Shown: positions 1 to 11,043 of the stretch, one piece after another
How positions within the stretch are numbered: the first letter of the stretch is position 1
Layout: the number at the start of each line of letters is the position of its first letter
NCBI GenBank assembly: GCA_003427395.1
Contig: BFEA01000163.1
Location: 2,303,442 to 2,367,441 of the forward strand
Direction of reading: 5' to 3'
DNA from: Chara braunii
Lineage: Eukaryota; Streptophyta; Charophyceae; Charales; Characeae
Length of the DNA: 64,000 nt
Notes under the pieces: model-generated
The model's database searches: none
The model's input: the letters and a program-made list of their open reading frames with translations, nothing else
Told to the model about the DNA's origin: nothing
Position numbers and translations under genes: made by a program

Positions 1-239
1 CAGGCTTTGGTGGACATGGATTGGTATGGGGGGGACTGTGGTCAAAATGAAAGGGGTGTGGGCTAGGGAAGGGAGGAACAAGTCTTGCAGCAGAGATCTT
101 CAGCAGCTGCAGTCCAAGGCTGGGGGTTAATGGGCAGGGTAAGGGAGGGAGGAAATAGTTTGCAGTAGTACGTATCTGGCGCCTGGCTCAGGGCGAAGAG
201 GTGTCTTTTTCTCCGATACATTCCAAACTTAATCTGTAT

Positions 240-385
240 AAGGGATGCTGGACCTGTTTTCCAGCTGGTGATGCTCCCCACCAATAGATGGAGCCTCCCC
301 CCAGCTGCTAGTGGTGTCTGCTCTTACCAGCACCACTAACACTGAAGGGGGCGTTTCCAAAAAATAAAAATAAAAAAAATGTATT
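240..385 (+). repeat. SINE-like copy sharing a LINE 3' tail
   Basis: A copy of a short dispersed repeat that begins near GGGATGCTGGACC, has a 6-bp stem (GCTGGA-type arm and TCCAGC), continues through CTCCCCACCAATAGATGG and ends in an A-rich tail around 360-380. The same core is found at the 3' ends of the LINE copies at 4.3 kb and 10.5 kb. This copy has about 100 bp between core and tail that is shared with the 18.7-kb copy (TGCTCTTACCAGCACCACTA). No clear target-site duplication was found. Confidence 0.6.
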
Positions 386-534
386 TTTTATTATATAACA
401 ATGCAGAATCATGTTTCTTAAATAAATCGGATTCCTCTTTACCAGATTTTTAAAAACCTTTCTGACATCGTGTCCGACGAAAACGGGAAACAATCATGTG
501 GGCGCTCCTCCCGTTTCGCTCGCTTCATCCCGAC

Positions 535-602
535 TTTTTTTTTTTTTTTCTCCGACCTATTCGTGGGGAGCAGCACGTGCTGGGAACCGGGCCCAACGTC
601 CC
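535..602 (-). repeat. SINE-like copy, short
   Basis: Minus-strand copy of the LINE-tail core followed immediately by a 15-base poly(A), seen as poly(T) at 535-549. Only about 68 bp long. The stem is of the CTGGG/CCCAG type rather than GCTGGA/TCCAGC, as in the 7.2-kb copy. Confidence 0.6.
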
Positions 603-960
603 TTATAATAGGAATCAGAGAGCGCAAATGGGTAACCACTGCCTGTACCCGGCCGTACCCAATTGTAACCGCCAGGCTACAGGCGGGTATGGGTACCCCT
701 TCCGAAGGGGGGGTTGGGTATGGGCAGACACAAACAAAAGGTGGTGGTTGTCAGGGAGGGCACAATTGCCCTTTTTGGAGATCATGGGTGGGTAGGGGCA
801 GGTAGGTGTAGGGGTAAAAAAAAAAAAAAACGGGTATGGGCGGCCAGAAAAAAAAATAAATGGGTACGGGTGGCCAAAAAAAAAAGGGGTGGGTACGGGC
901 CGGTAGAGGTTCCCATCGGGTTACCGTGGTATACCCGATGTGAGTCTTGTAGCTTTGCAG
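600..960. repeat. G-rich GGGTACGGG-type degenerate repeat with inverted-repeat edges
   Basis: Dense GGGTA(C/T)GGG and GTACCC words with A-rich interruptions. The edges form a loose inverted repeat: GGTAACC plus GGCCGTACCC at 631-660, and GGTACGGGCC plus GGTTACC at about 890-925. It resembles the subterminal palindromes of the hAT-like elements elsewhere in the window, but no convincing 8-bp target duplication fits. Reading frames across it are low-complexity artefacts. Confidence 0.4.
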
Positions 961-1135
961 GCTTTGTATTTTTGCTCAAGCATGACACTTTTCTCATATT
1001 CCAAATTTCTCGCTTTCCCATAAAGCAAACGTTTATTTTCGCAAAGGTGAATTTTACATCTCTTCATTTTTTATTTTTTTATTTTTTATTATTTTTAGAC
1101 TATTTTCATATGTGTGTAACCCTGTGTATATAATA

Positions 1136-1138
<3 letters not shown>

Positions 1139-1172
<34 letters not shown>
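1139..1172. repeat. (GT)n microsatellite
   Basis: Uninterrupted GT dinucleotide run of about 17 units, followed by a decayed GT/GA-rich stretch to about 1220. Confidence 0.95.
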
Positions 1173-1178
<6 letters not shown>

Positions 1179-1429
1179 GTGTGAGAGAGAGAGCGTGTGT
1201 GAGAGTGTATGTGTGCGCGACAAACCGAGGGTTGTTGTACTTGCAGAGGGCCAGGGGCTATACAGGTTGCATAGGCTGCTGTAGCATATGAATCCATAGC
1301 AGCATCAAAGTGACCAGATGTAAAAACTGTTGCTGTTGCGGCAGTAGCTGCAGCAGCTGCCAAATCTTAAATAAAATAAAATAAAATAAAAATATTAACA
1401 ATAATTAAAACTACCGCGTCAGTTCTGTG

Positions 1430-1690
1430 ACGTCCAGGGGGTTGGGAACAGTTGGGGGTGGTTAAGGACAATTAGGGGCGGTCAGGGGTGGTTTAAAAAA
1501 AAAAAGTAAAAAAAGTTAGGGGCGTTTAGGGATAGTTAGGGACAGTTAGGGGCGGTTAGGGATAGTTATGGGTGGTTAGGGGAGCGTGGGTGACAAGCAC
1601 GGGTGGGTACGGGTGGGTGCATACAATTATGGGTAGGTATGGGTGGGTACAGGTAAAGAAAACTTGGTAGGGTAAGGTATGGGTGGTTAA
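1430..1690. repeat. Degenerate GGTTAGGG-like G-rich array
   Basis: About 25 irregular copies of 9-11 base words such as GGTTAGGGG, AGTTAGGGAC and GGGTGGGTAC, all with the G-runs on the plus strand. It looks like a decayed interstitial TTAGGG-type or G-quadruplex-prone minisatellite. Spacing is irregular and unlike the plant TTTAGGG telomere. Confidence 0.55.
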
Positions 1691-1699
1691 CAAAGGCAG

Positions 1700-3050
1700 C
1701 GTTACCGGGAGCGTTGCGCCCCGCCCGACACTACGTACTCATGGAGACGGCGTGCGGCAGCGATGGTGGTCATTCTTTTTGAAGACCTGACGCTTAGCGC
1801 ACGCGTAGGAGACCGCAGGAGCTTGACCACACCATGTCACAAGCTGATGTGGCAGATGGTCTGACTCCCGGTGGCGTTCAGTTTCTGGGAGTTCCACGTT
1901 TCACTCCATTGCCGCTGCGTTGCTGCACGTGGCATTTGGCCTGAGAGGCATTGGCTATGTCGGTGTTTATGGAGTACACTGGAGTTAGCCCTAGGTACCC
2001 TGAAGTGTGAATGATTTCAGTAACGGCCTGCCATTGCGGTACTGCTCGCCATCATCCTTGCCATCACCATCACTACCAGGCCGCGATTCGACACCACCCC
2101 GCTGCTTCCTATCAGGGGTGTTATTCGACATTAGGGTGTTATCTGTCATCAGGGGCATAGCTTAGACGTGTCATCAAGTACAATCAAGGTATAGCTATCG
2201 CCATCAAAACGAGGCTATCAGGGGCACTGTTCATTATCAAGTTGATGCTCGTCATCATCATCATCATCAAGGTTTGTCAGCATCATCATGAAGTTAGTCG
2301 TCATCATTTGGATATTATCTATTATCATCACTTGAGGAAAGAGTGTGATTAGTCATTTTTCATCACCATTAGGTCACTAGCAAAGCATAGGTCGTTATTT
2401 TCAGGAGGTTGTAGTTGTGCTTGTCATCCAAGTATTGGTAATTGCTCGTCATTCTAATCATCATTACATCTCTGTGTGGACTTTGTCATTACCAGCGTCA
2501 TTATCGCAGTGTTGCTCGTCATTATCACCATCTGTAGCATCACCATCATCATCATTATCATTATCATCATCATCATTTTCATAAAAAATTTCCCTTAACT
2601 GTAATCCTCATTAGTGGGATGTCACTGATATCATCTGCAAGCGCGCCTTCTCGCCAATATCATCCTTAAAATCTCCAGTCTTAGGGTATTGTTCTCGGTC
2701 ACCCATCCGATCACAAGTCATCAATACCATCATCGTTATTACCACCATCTGTGGCAGTATCATCGATATCATTATCATCATCATTACTATCATCCTTATA
2801 AAAATCATCATGAATCCAATCTCTCACCAGGGGGTCATTACCGATCTCATCTGCAGGTGGGTTTGCTCCCCAATACTCTCCTGATAACCCTTTGTCTTAG
2901 GGTACTGTTCTCGTCAACAATTAGTATTTTCTTTTCCGACACTTTCATCATGATTTTCCTTTTTTCATGTTCACTCTCTTGAGTGTTTCCATCCTGGGAT
3001 CTCCATCACAAAATCTACACTGTCCTCATGATATTTTTGTCCAGGTTAAT
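1700..3050. repeat. CAT/ATC-rich region, no gene recognised
   Basis: From about 2030 to 2830 the plus strand is littered with CATCATCAT and ATCATTATC words separated by unrelated sequence, a decayed trinucleotide repeat field. A short imperfect duplication is visible: the segment ending near 2710 (latter part of the 2600-2710 stretch) resembles 2830-2920 ('catctgcag/aagcg ... ttgctcc/ttctc'). No coding signal; reading frames give only His/Tyr/Met-rich translations. Confidence 0.5.
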
Positions 3051-3079
3051 TGGCCGCTTCATCTGATGGGTGTGCTTCA

Positions 3080-3990
3080 GTCGGGATAGAGCTTCTGTGG
3101 TCATGGTTCGGATTTTTGGGGGAAGGGTGGGGGTTGGTATTGGGGAGCTTTACTTTACAGCGGCGCTGCAAGGTGGGAGGTGGCTGCCCTATCAGGGGTG
3201 GGGCAGATTTGCGGTTTGTCCTTGTCTGGGGCCGGGGTGGGAGAGTTGGTCGCTTTCAACCCGGTGGGGGCAGATAGGGACAAGGGGAGGGCGAAGGTAT
3301 TCTCTAGGAGGGAATTGGATGCCTTTGCAGATGGGGGGGAAAGGAGGGGGTTTGTTCCAGGTTGGGGCCGAGGTGGTTTTCCTCGACGGTGGCAGCATGG
3401 AACAGGGGTTGTGGGCAAGGGGAAGTTTCTCTACACGGTGACTTTTGGAAGCTTCTTTGACAAATTATGGTATATTAAGCCTTCTAGGGTTCTGAAAGCT
3501 AGAGCAACATCCGGTCTTCTTCTTTATTAGGATATTCGATTTCAGAGATGGTTGTACCTGGACTGACATCGGCAACGTTGCTCTGTTCTGTGCCCTCAGT
3601 TTGCCAATGCCAGAACGACGTTGGTCGGAGCTGGGGTGTTACCCTGTAACCTGCAACGGCAAGATTGTGAGGCCTTGTAGAGAGAACTGGGGTTTGCCGA
3701 GGAAGGTAAGCCAGTGGCGAATTGTGGGGGACCGCCTTGACACCCTATGGGGTCGGGGATAGTCTTGGTGGTGAGAAGAGGTCAGCTATGGATGATGTTG
3801 GTCTGGTCAGTACTGTCTTTGAGTAGTAATGTCCCGGTATAGGGAGGGCTAGGAGTTGCTCTATGTTTAGGAAGCTGGAATGACTGATATAGCATAGTAT
3901 TCAAGTTTTTAGTTCTTCATCAAAAAACGATTTTTAGCCGAAGCCCATAGTATTCAATTTTTTAGTTCTTCATAAAAAAAAGATTCTTAG
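3080..3990 (+). repeat. Dispersed ~0.9-kb non-coding repeat family, copy 1
   Basis: This segment aligns by eye with 27600-28450 in the same orientation and with 7400-8110 and 5440-5800 in the opposite orientation. Shared blocks include TTTGCCAATGCCAGA, GGTCGGAGCTGGGG, GAGGCCTTGTAGAGAGA and GGGAGGGCTAGGAGTTG. It has no coding potential. Two 50-bp direct repeats containing 'tttagttcttcat' and 'agccgaag' lie at 3905-3990. Confidence 0.65.
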
Positions 3991-4042
3991 CCGAAGTCGG
4001 GTAATGACCCCGACACCTCATATGTTGTGTAATAATTCATGT

Positions 4043-4123
4043 GGGATGTTGGACCCGGTTTCCAGCACGTGCTGCTCCCCACGAATAGATTGGGGCAAAT
4101 TGTCCAAAAAAAAAAAAAAAAAA
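4043..4123 (+). repeat. SINE-like copy, plus strand
   Basis: Plus-strand copy of the LINE-tail core (GGGATGTTGGACCCGG ... CCCCACGAATAGATTGG) ending in an 18-base poly(A) at 4106-4123. About 80 bp in total, so it contains only the tail. Confidence 0.6.
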
Positions 4124-4320
4124 GGTGGGTTCAGGTGGCCATGGGTGGTTTTGAAAAAAAATGTTAATGGGTTGGTATGGCCAGTTACATGCTGGAGAGG
4201 TTCAGGTAGAGTAGATCTGGGTATACTTCTTTTTTTTAGCAGGTGGAGATGGGTAAAGGTTCGGCAGGATATGAATACAGTGGGTATGGGTGGATGGTTT
4301 TCAAAGAGGGTGTGGTTATC

Positions 4321-5230
4321 TTTTTTTTTTTTTTTTGAATGTAGAAGCTCGATCTATTGGTGGGGAGCATCACCAGCTGGAAAACGGGTCCAGCGTCCCT
4401 TATGCAAAGTAGTACATCAGAAAATAAATAGGATGGTGTAAGGAAAACGTCTGCCAGCATTGATTACTCTGGATTGCAGACGATTGACTGAGCGGGTTAG
4501 AAGGACACAAATCTGATCTTTTTCTCTCCCTCCCTATATCAGGCCCAGGTTCCGGGGGGAGTCACTGGGGGACACCAGTGAGGGATCTCCTCCCCGCTCC
4601 CTGCCTGTCACCGCCCTCACCTCTGTCCCACCCGGCCATTCAATCATAAAAGGAAGATTTGAAACTAGTTTATCATATGCGCACCTCCAAAGCCAAGGGG
4701 TGTGGGGGGAAGGGGTCCGGAAACTCCTCTGCTGGTCACATAGGAATCCCAGGATCGATGTCCATCCAATTCTTAAACTTGAATTGAAGACGATCACGGG
4801 AGACGTTTTTTGCCTTGATGCCCTCGTCCTCTCCTCCCGGCCATCTCACCTCTGCCACCCATCCCCCTTGTACCCCCCCTAGCCAATCCTTAGAGAATCC
4901 TGCAATTCGTTCCTTAATGTCCTTTTTTTCATGCAGAGAATCGAGAATCCTTTTCGTTTCTTCCCACTGCCTCGAGAGTTCTAGCTGGAAATGTTGTTTA
5001 AGATGTTCTCGTCCCTCCTTCCTTCCCACATTCACATGGTCAAGGACCAGGGCGCAGCGCTGCCACCATATCGTCCAGAGCACTGCCGCCTGCCCAGGTG
5101 AAACATGTTACACACGCAGGTGTCACCTTGGAATTTCGGGTAGTGCCCCAGTAAGAGAGCTCTCCAGTCCCACGGCCACGGGATTCCGGGGACCATTTGC
5201 CTCCAGCTCCTGTCCCACCACCTCCATATG
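4321..5230 (-). mobile_element. 5'-truncated LINE (3' end with poly(A))
   Basis: A minus-strand frame at 4736-5083 gives a peptide starting MLWTIWWQRCALVLDH and ending near KFKNWMDIDPGIPM. It is clearly related to the C-terminal end of the larger LINE at 11044-11349 (MWAIWTRRCTFERENA), including the shared K-W-(L/F)-GG-x-QGG block. Downstream on the minus strand lie about 330 bp of 3' untranslated sequence, the stem-loop core at 4345-4400 and poly(A) (poly(T) at 4321-4336). Loss of the 5' part is the usual outcome of target-primed reverse transcription. Confidence 0.75.
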
Positions 5231-5439
5231 AGAGTTGCTAATGGGTGTTGGAGGAAATACAGGTATTCCTAAAATCCCAGTTGCGAACTCTAACAGGAAT
5301 ACAATGCTTGATAATGGTCCGGGATGATTGAGGATGATTCTAGATGAATTCCGACTGATTAAGGAAGATCCAGGATGATTGGAGAGGCTACAAACTACTG
5401 GATTTTAAACTAGGAAGATTAACCGGAAGGTCATTCTAC

Positions 5440-5830
5440 TCAGGACTCAATTTCTATCCTATCTGTTAATTCAGGTGATCTTATCAATTTAGCATCCCTT
5501 AAACAGAGTTGTGCCGTGTACCAATCAAGCCTCCACCTGGCCTCACGCCCTCAATGTAGTTGAGTTACAGGGCAGCTTTACCCGCCCCAGCTCCGACCCT
5601 TGTGGGTCCTAATTGTAGCTGTCAGTCAAGTTACTAACTGCCTTCCTCCCTCAACAATTCCCAGAATTCTCAAATCTCTCTACAAATCCTCAAGCTCCTA
5701 CTCATGCAGGTTACAGGGCAAAGCCCCAACACTGGCCATCGTCGTTCTGGCTTCAACTCAACCTGGGCAATTACAAAAACACAACACATTCAAGAAACTG
5801 CTAAATCAATAATGACACCTAGCATTCCAG
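5440..5830 (-). repeat. Dispersed repeat family, partial inverted copy
   Basis: Contains the words GTTACAGGGCA, CCATCGTCGTTCTGGC and CCAGAATTCTCAAATCTCTCTACAA, which match in reverse complement the 3550-3700 block of copy 1, and match directly the copy at 7.4-8.1 kb. Nothing coding was seen. The preceding 5230-5440 holds only low-complexity GATTnnGGATGATT words. Confidence 0.5.
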
Positions 5831-5919
5831 GATCTGATTTAAGTAAAATCGTAAAAAAAAAAAAAAACTTCTAATGATGAAGATTGGTTGATAGAGATTA
5901 TTTCGTCCTCTCCTTCCAC

Positions 5920-6690
5920 CTGTTCCCTTCCGCCCCTTGTTGCCTCCGCCGAATGAATCATCCTGATGAGGAGCAGTCCTCTTCAGCCCCAACCAGTGGC
6001 AGACCCACTTACAACCGTGCTTACCTCGAGGCATGCGATTCCCCCGAAAGTATGCTTCGATTTTTTTGTTGTTCTAATCTGCCACCGCTAGATGTTATCC
6101 AGCTCCAAATTAGTACTTTACTCCTTACAGGGCAATCACCTCCCTCCTTGTGGCGCTCCTATAGAGATCAGTTCCCCCCATACTACCCGCTTGCCATCTC
6201 GCTTCAAGTTGTATACAATGAATAGCGACTAGACGAGAAAAAAGTTGGAAAAGGTCAATAATAAAAAAAACAGTGAAAAAGCAGATGATGATGTTAATAA
6301 AAATATTGATTAGGGTTGATTTAGCTTCCCCTCTCCTCTCCACCTCTTCCCCCCCCCTACCTCCCGTTCATCCCCTTGCTGCCTCCACTGAGCAGAACTG
6401 CACTGAAAACGGGCAGTTCGTTTCGGCCCCAACAGGAGGATGACACCTCAACCTTGCTAGCTCATCTCGAGGCAACCAATCCCCCCTAAAGGTACACCTC
6501 TATCTGCTCTGGACGTAATCTGCCACCGCTTAGACGGTGATGCGACCCCTTTCATCCCTCCCAGCCCCAGATTGGAACAGTCCCCGAATCTGCCCTTACT
6601 CCCTATAGGGCGAGCACCTCCCTCCTTGTGTTGCCCTTGCGAAATAGAGCTCTCCCCGCCTTAACCCACCTACCATCTGAACTGAATTGA
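5920..6690 (+). repeat. Two diverged tandem copies of a ~430-bp unit
   Basis: The segment from about 5925 to 6210 recurs at about 6355-6690. Shared blocks are TTGCTGCCTCC, GCCCCAACnnG, CTCGAGGCA, AATCTGCCACCGCT, ACTCCnTAnAGGGC and CACCTCCCTCCTTGTG. The second copy carries an extra ~50 bp. Each is followed by A/T-rich GATGATnATnAT sequence. Non-coding. Confidence 0.6.
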
Positions 6691-6699
6691 CCCAGAAAC

Positions 6700-7174
6700 C
6701 AGCGGGGGAAAGACAATAATAATGGCGGACTAAAACTGATGATGACGATAATGATCATGATTAAAAAAAATAAAAAATAAAAAGGTAGATGATTATAATT
6801 TAGATGACAAATTAGTAAGTATTTGCAGATGATTAAGATAATGTCAGAACTATAATACAACCGATTTAGCGGGGATATCTTAAACACTGAGGAGAAACTA
6901 TGAAAAATTCCAAAGGATGATCAGACATGACACATCTGTAACTAGTTTGAAGGAAAACGGGAGAGATTAATTAATTAATTGGAATTTTTATGTATAAAAA
7001 AATACCATTCATGCTAATTAAAGTGAAATCTAGTATGTGAACTTAAGGATAATGAGGAATGTATCGAGATTTTAGTTACGATACTAATTAACAATGATAA
7101 TAATCAAAAAATAGTTGAGATGTTAGTTCAAGATGATATTTATGAGGAAGAGTAAATTGGTAATAAAATGATTG
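6700..7174. other. A/T-rich stretch without a recognisable gene
   Basis: GATGATGATAATGAT-type and TTAATTAATTAATT words dominate. No coding signal, RNA gene or terminal repeats could be recognised. Confidence 0.4.
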
Positions 7175-7205
<31 letters not shown>

Positions 7206-7268
7206 GGAACAAGGCTCCAATCTATTCGTGGGGAGCAGCACGTGCTGGGAACTGGGCCCAGTGTCCCA
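7175..7268 (-). repeat. SINE-like copy with long poly(A)
   Basis: Minus-strand copy of the tail core (CTGGG/CCCAG stem variant) ending in a 27-base poly(A), seen as poly(T) at 7175-7201. The sequence following at 7269-7320 is shared with 27463-27520 (GGGGCCATTACCCGACTT), so the copy sits at the same position of the dispersed repeat family in both places. Confidence 0.65.
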
Positions 7269-7399
7269 TATAGATATTTACATCGAATTTTGAAAATTTG
7301 AGATATCGGGGCCATTACCCGACTTAGGCTAAGAAAAATTGAAGCTACTTAGGAAATTACTACAACAAACTTTAGAATTGGATAAAATTCAGAAAACAA

Positions 7400-8110
7400 C
7401 TCAGGAGTCCCCCATCAATCCTCTTTTACCTCACTCCGGCAAGACTTACTGTAACAGAGCCACCATATCTGTTGCTGCTGTACCTTATTTGCATCCTACC
7501 AGCTAGCCCCCGCACTAGTATGACGCTTGGCACCATATATTTCTCCCACTCGCCTAAAAGACTCAAACACCCCCAATCTGTCCCCTGTACCCCACTCTGG
7601 CAAGACTTACCGCAGCAGAGCCACCATCTCCACTGCTGATGTACCCTATTCCCGTCCGACCAGCTAGCTCCCTTACTAGTAGGACACATAATATCCCACC
7701 TTTTCCTTCTCCAACTCACCTCGGTCTCTTGAGAAAACGTCTAAGCAGTACGAAAAACATGGGAATAGACCTCATAGGTCATACAAATGCTAAAAAACTC
7801 TTGAAATTCTTGACACACCCTTCCAAGGCAGTCCAACACTGTCCTACTCCCTTCCGAGCTCTTCCAGGTCTCACACCCCCACATCCTGCTGGGTTACAGG
7901 GCAACACAACTCACCCCTGCTCCGACCAGCGTAATCCCAGCAGCAACCCTTAGTTGTCCCGTGGGATGTCCACCACAAAGCATCCCCAGATCTCTCTATC
8001 AGGCCTGCATTAGCAGGTCACAGGGCAATACCCCAGCACCGGCCAACGTCGTTCTGACGTCGAACAACCGCAGGTCACTGAGTATAACAGCATCGAAGCC
8101 ACATAAGAAA
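7400..8110 (-). repeat. Dispersed repeat family, inverted copy
   Basis: Reverse-complement relative of the 3.1-4.0 and 27.6-28.45 kb repeats. Blocks such as CTCCGGCAAGACTTACTG, GAGCCACCATCTC and CTGCTGTACC occur twice within it (about 7430-7490 and 7590-7645), so it also holds an internal duplication of about 160 bp. No coding potential. Confidence 0.6.
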
Positions 8111-8199
8111 AGTTGCTTGGAATCCCCAGAGTCCAAGAACATTTTTAAGACCACCAATCAGCCCCCCCTGTTTTTTTATGAAACCAATAAAAGCAGACT

Positions 8200-8485
8200 T
8201 CAACTATTCGTCTTTCGTCGACGAGCCGACCTCCTCCACCACATAGTTGGAAGAAGAAAAATAGAAGTAGTCCGCCAAAAAACTTTTGAGTGAATTTTAC
8301 GAACCAGCGACAATCAACGGAACCAACTTCCCTTCAACCCCTTACTCTTCTTCATCCCTCGACGAGCCGACCTCCTCCACCACATAGTTCGTGGGATGAG
8401 AACATCAGTCACAACCACACACCTTCCTCAACACATTCCTCCTCTTACGACGAACCGACCTCCTCCACCCACAGTTCGCAAGAGG
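8200..8485 (+). repeat. Three spaced copies of a 30-bp GCCGACCTCCTCCACC motif
   Basis: The block CGACGAGCCGACCTCCTCC followed by ACCACATAGTT occurs near 8219, 8360 and (CGACGAACCGACC variant) 8449, separated by unrelated sequence. No function is recognised. Confidence 0.6.
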
Positions 8486-8489
8486 AGAA

Positions 8490-9655
8490 AGGGTAGAAAT
8501 CAGGTGAACACCCTCACCCTAGTAAGTGCAGCACCATACCTCCTCGAAACACCTGGTTCATAAAATGTAGGCAAGCAACTCATAAATCAAAAGGTTATGA
8601 AAACCAAGTAGTCATATAAGGCATATTAATCCCACAAGAAGAGAGGAAGGAAGAGAAGTTTTTCTCTCCCCATGGAAATTCCTGCGCCTATTCCCGTCTC
8701 CGCGGAAGGTAAAGGCTCACAAGAACCGAGCGGCTTACTCCCCCCCCACACAAAATGACCTCCTGCCCTTTCATTGTCTCCATTGGAAGGTGCCCCGTCA
8801 CCTCCCAGCCCCTGTTCACAGCGGCCCCCTAAATCCCTCCTGCTCCCTCAGCAGCATACAATACCTCCTAGAGTATGCCCCCGCAAAGTCGAAGATCACC
8901 CTTCCCTCATATCCCACCCCCTCCAAGTGAAACACCTCGCAACCTCTCACCTTGCTGAAGGCAGCATCGACCCTTTTCTCCTATCTCCCAACCGCCTTAG
9001 CTGATCCCACCCAAATCAGCCTAGCCCAAAAGAGAACAAACCCACAAACCAACCCTACCCTCTTAAGGATCACACCTCCCACCTTGCATAACCCTCGTAG
9101 GGTGGGGCTCAACCCTGAAGGAGCGAGTTCAATCAACACCTATGAGCCCAAATCCTACGATATCGCAGCCTGAGATTCAGTTATGACCTACTTTTTGAAG
9201 ATCCCCCAAACATATAAACTTTAATATCGAATCAGATATCGAATTCAAGATATAAGAGCACATACTAATATAAGGTAGAAGAACACAAACTTGAGCTTAC
9301 TAAAATAGGGAAACACGACAAATTAAGAATTTCACGCTCAGGCGAGTCGAAACATTAAGAAAAAACCAGCAAAGTCACGAGACCATTGGAAATCTAAAAG
9401 GTTAGAAATCATTATTCGAGATCAGAGACGAAACTCTGATTTACGATGGTTCGACTAGGCGCCGCTTCGCCGTTCGGTGCCACTCGGCCTGACTGCGCGG
9501 GCGAGGCGCAGCGCTCCTGGCCGCGCTGCGCCCCCCTCCATACTCAATAAAATAAAATAAAATAAATAAAAGGATTGGTTAGATAGAGTATAGTTCTAAT
9601 TGGAACTACTTGATAAATTCCTAATAATGAGTGCAGATAAGAATCTTAGATTGAA
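8490..9655. other. No gene recognised; one GC-rich hairpin
   Basis: Mostly C-rich, low-information sequence. A short GC-rich island at 9457-9540 contains a perfect 9-bp inverted repeat, GGCGCAGCG at 9505-9513 and CGCTGCGCC at 9524-9532 with a 10-base loop. An (AAATA)n run follows at 9546-9570. Confidence 0.45.
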
Positions 9656-9659
9656 AAAA

Positions 9660-10095
9660 AGAAATCCCTCCCTACTCCTTGGAAAACACGGCCCCATGCC
9701 CTCACTCACAACCTCTTCCCCTTCCCTACCTCCTTCTCCTCTTCCTTCTACCATTTCAATCCCCTCTCCCCCCCTTCCCTCCTCCACACCCCCCCTTGTT
9801 CCCCCTTCTCCCCATTCTCTCCGGAAAAAGGAAAGTGGAGGTGAGAAGGACACCAAAATGAAAAGCAGAGTGAGAGTGTGAAAGGAGAAAGTAGGCAGGA
9901 AAAAGGAAAGGGGGAGATGGAGAGGAGAAAATGAGATGAAGCTGGTGGGGAGGAGGGAGAACAGAGGCAGAAGAGAAAAATCCAAGTGAAAAGTGGAAAG
10001 AGGTAAAAGAGGGGTAAGATGATGATTATGATGATGATGATTATCATGATGATGATTATGATGATGATGATTATGATGATGATGATGATGATGGC
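9660..10095 (-). repeat. ATG-repeat / purine tract / pyrimidine tract composite
   Basis: Plus strand: pyrimidine-rich tract at 9665-9822, then purine-rich tract at 9823-10015, then (ATG)n at 10018-10093. Read on the minus strand this is (CAT)n, then pyrimidine, then purine, the same order as the plus-strand composite at 26.1-26.82 kb. It is probably a dispersed repeat of low complexity. The long reading frames here are products of the repeats. Confidence 0.55.
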
Positions 10096-10480
10096 ACCCG
10101 ACTATAATAGCGATGATGATGGTGACAAAACTGAAGATGAGGTTGATGATGACTACCGTCTTGATAATGATACCACCGCTGCCTTGCCGCTGTTCTGCTC
10201 GTGTAGAAAGCTCGTTATCTCCTGCATTCACCCCGCAACCCGTACTTGCGATCACGACACTTCAACCGAAGAGGTACTCTTACCACCTTTAGGGTCTGTA
10301 CTCGCTATTGCCAGCACTTGCTCCACAGCAAATACATGTAGACAAAGCCATGCCCCTCAGTCACTTATTCCCCTCGCCAGCAAGCAGCCCGAATATTCCC
10401 CCCCACAAGCTGCTGCCCTGCCACTGATAATGATGAAGATACAGGTACCACATAATGAGCGCACTCCTGGCATTAATGAC

Positions 10481-10515
<35 letters not shown>

Positions 10516-11043
10516 ATCCTTTGATGGGGAGTTGAGGGGATGATGATAAGAGCAAACACCCCCTCTACTCTCCCTGCTTGATAGATGGCTCCGTTCCATT
10601 GGTGGGGAGCTGCACTTGCTGGAAAACGGGTCCAGCGTCCCTTTACATCATAATCACTTGAAATGACAAGTAACAACTCATGCTGGGAACCGGGCCCTGT
10701 GTCCCTTCCGAAAAGTTGTGAGTCCAGAAATTGAAAAGATAAGAGATAAGAGGATTTGGCTCATGCGCCTCTTCACCCTGAATGGGCTCCAGATATGTGT
10801 GTCCACCTAGCACATCCAACCTTCAGAGTCTCTCTCTGTTGGGAACTAGGCCCAGTATCCTCTCGCTGCCTTATCCAAGTTGACTCCAGATATGCAAATA
10901 ATCAGACTCATCAGGTTTGGGAACCAGCAACTAAATTACTCCAACCCGAACCATAAAACAGGAACTAAAGCCAACTTAGAAGGGGGGAAGGGGTCGAAAA
11001 AAAAAGCTAGAGGGCTGAGAGGAATAGAAGGATCAATGTTGGT

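Noticed and set aside
631-925. A fifth hAT-like element in the G-rich region
   Set aside because: There are inverted GGTAACC/GGTTACC edges and GTACCC palindromes, but no matching terminal sequence and no convincing 8-bp duplication.
470-1133. Overlapping plus-strand ORFs near the left end
   Set aside because: Pure products of the G-rich and poly(A)/poly(T) repeats.
9596-10255. A 219-codon minus-strand ORF
   Set aside because: Composed of His-rich (CAT repeat), Ser/Phe/Leu-rich and Gly/Glu-rich stretches from the low-complexity composite; no domain.
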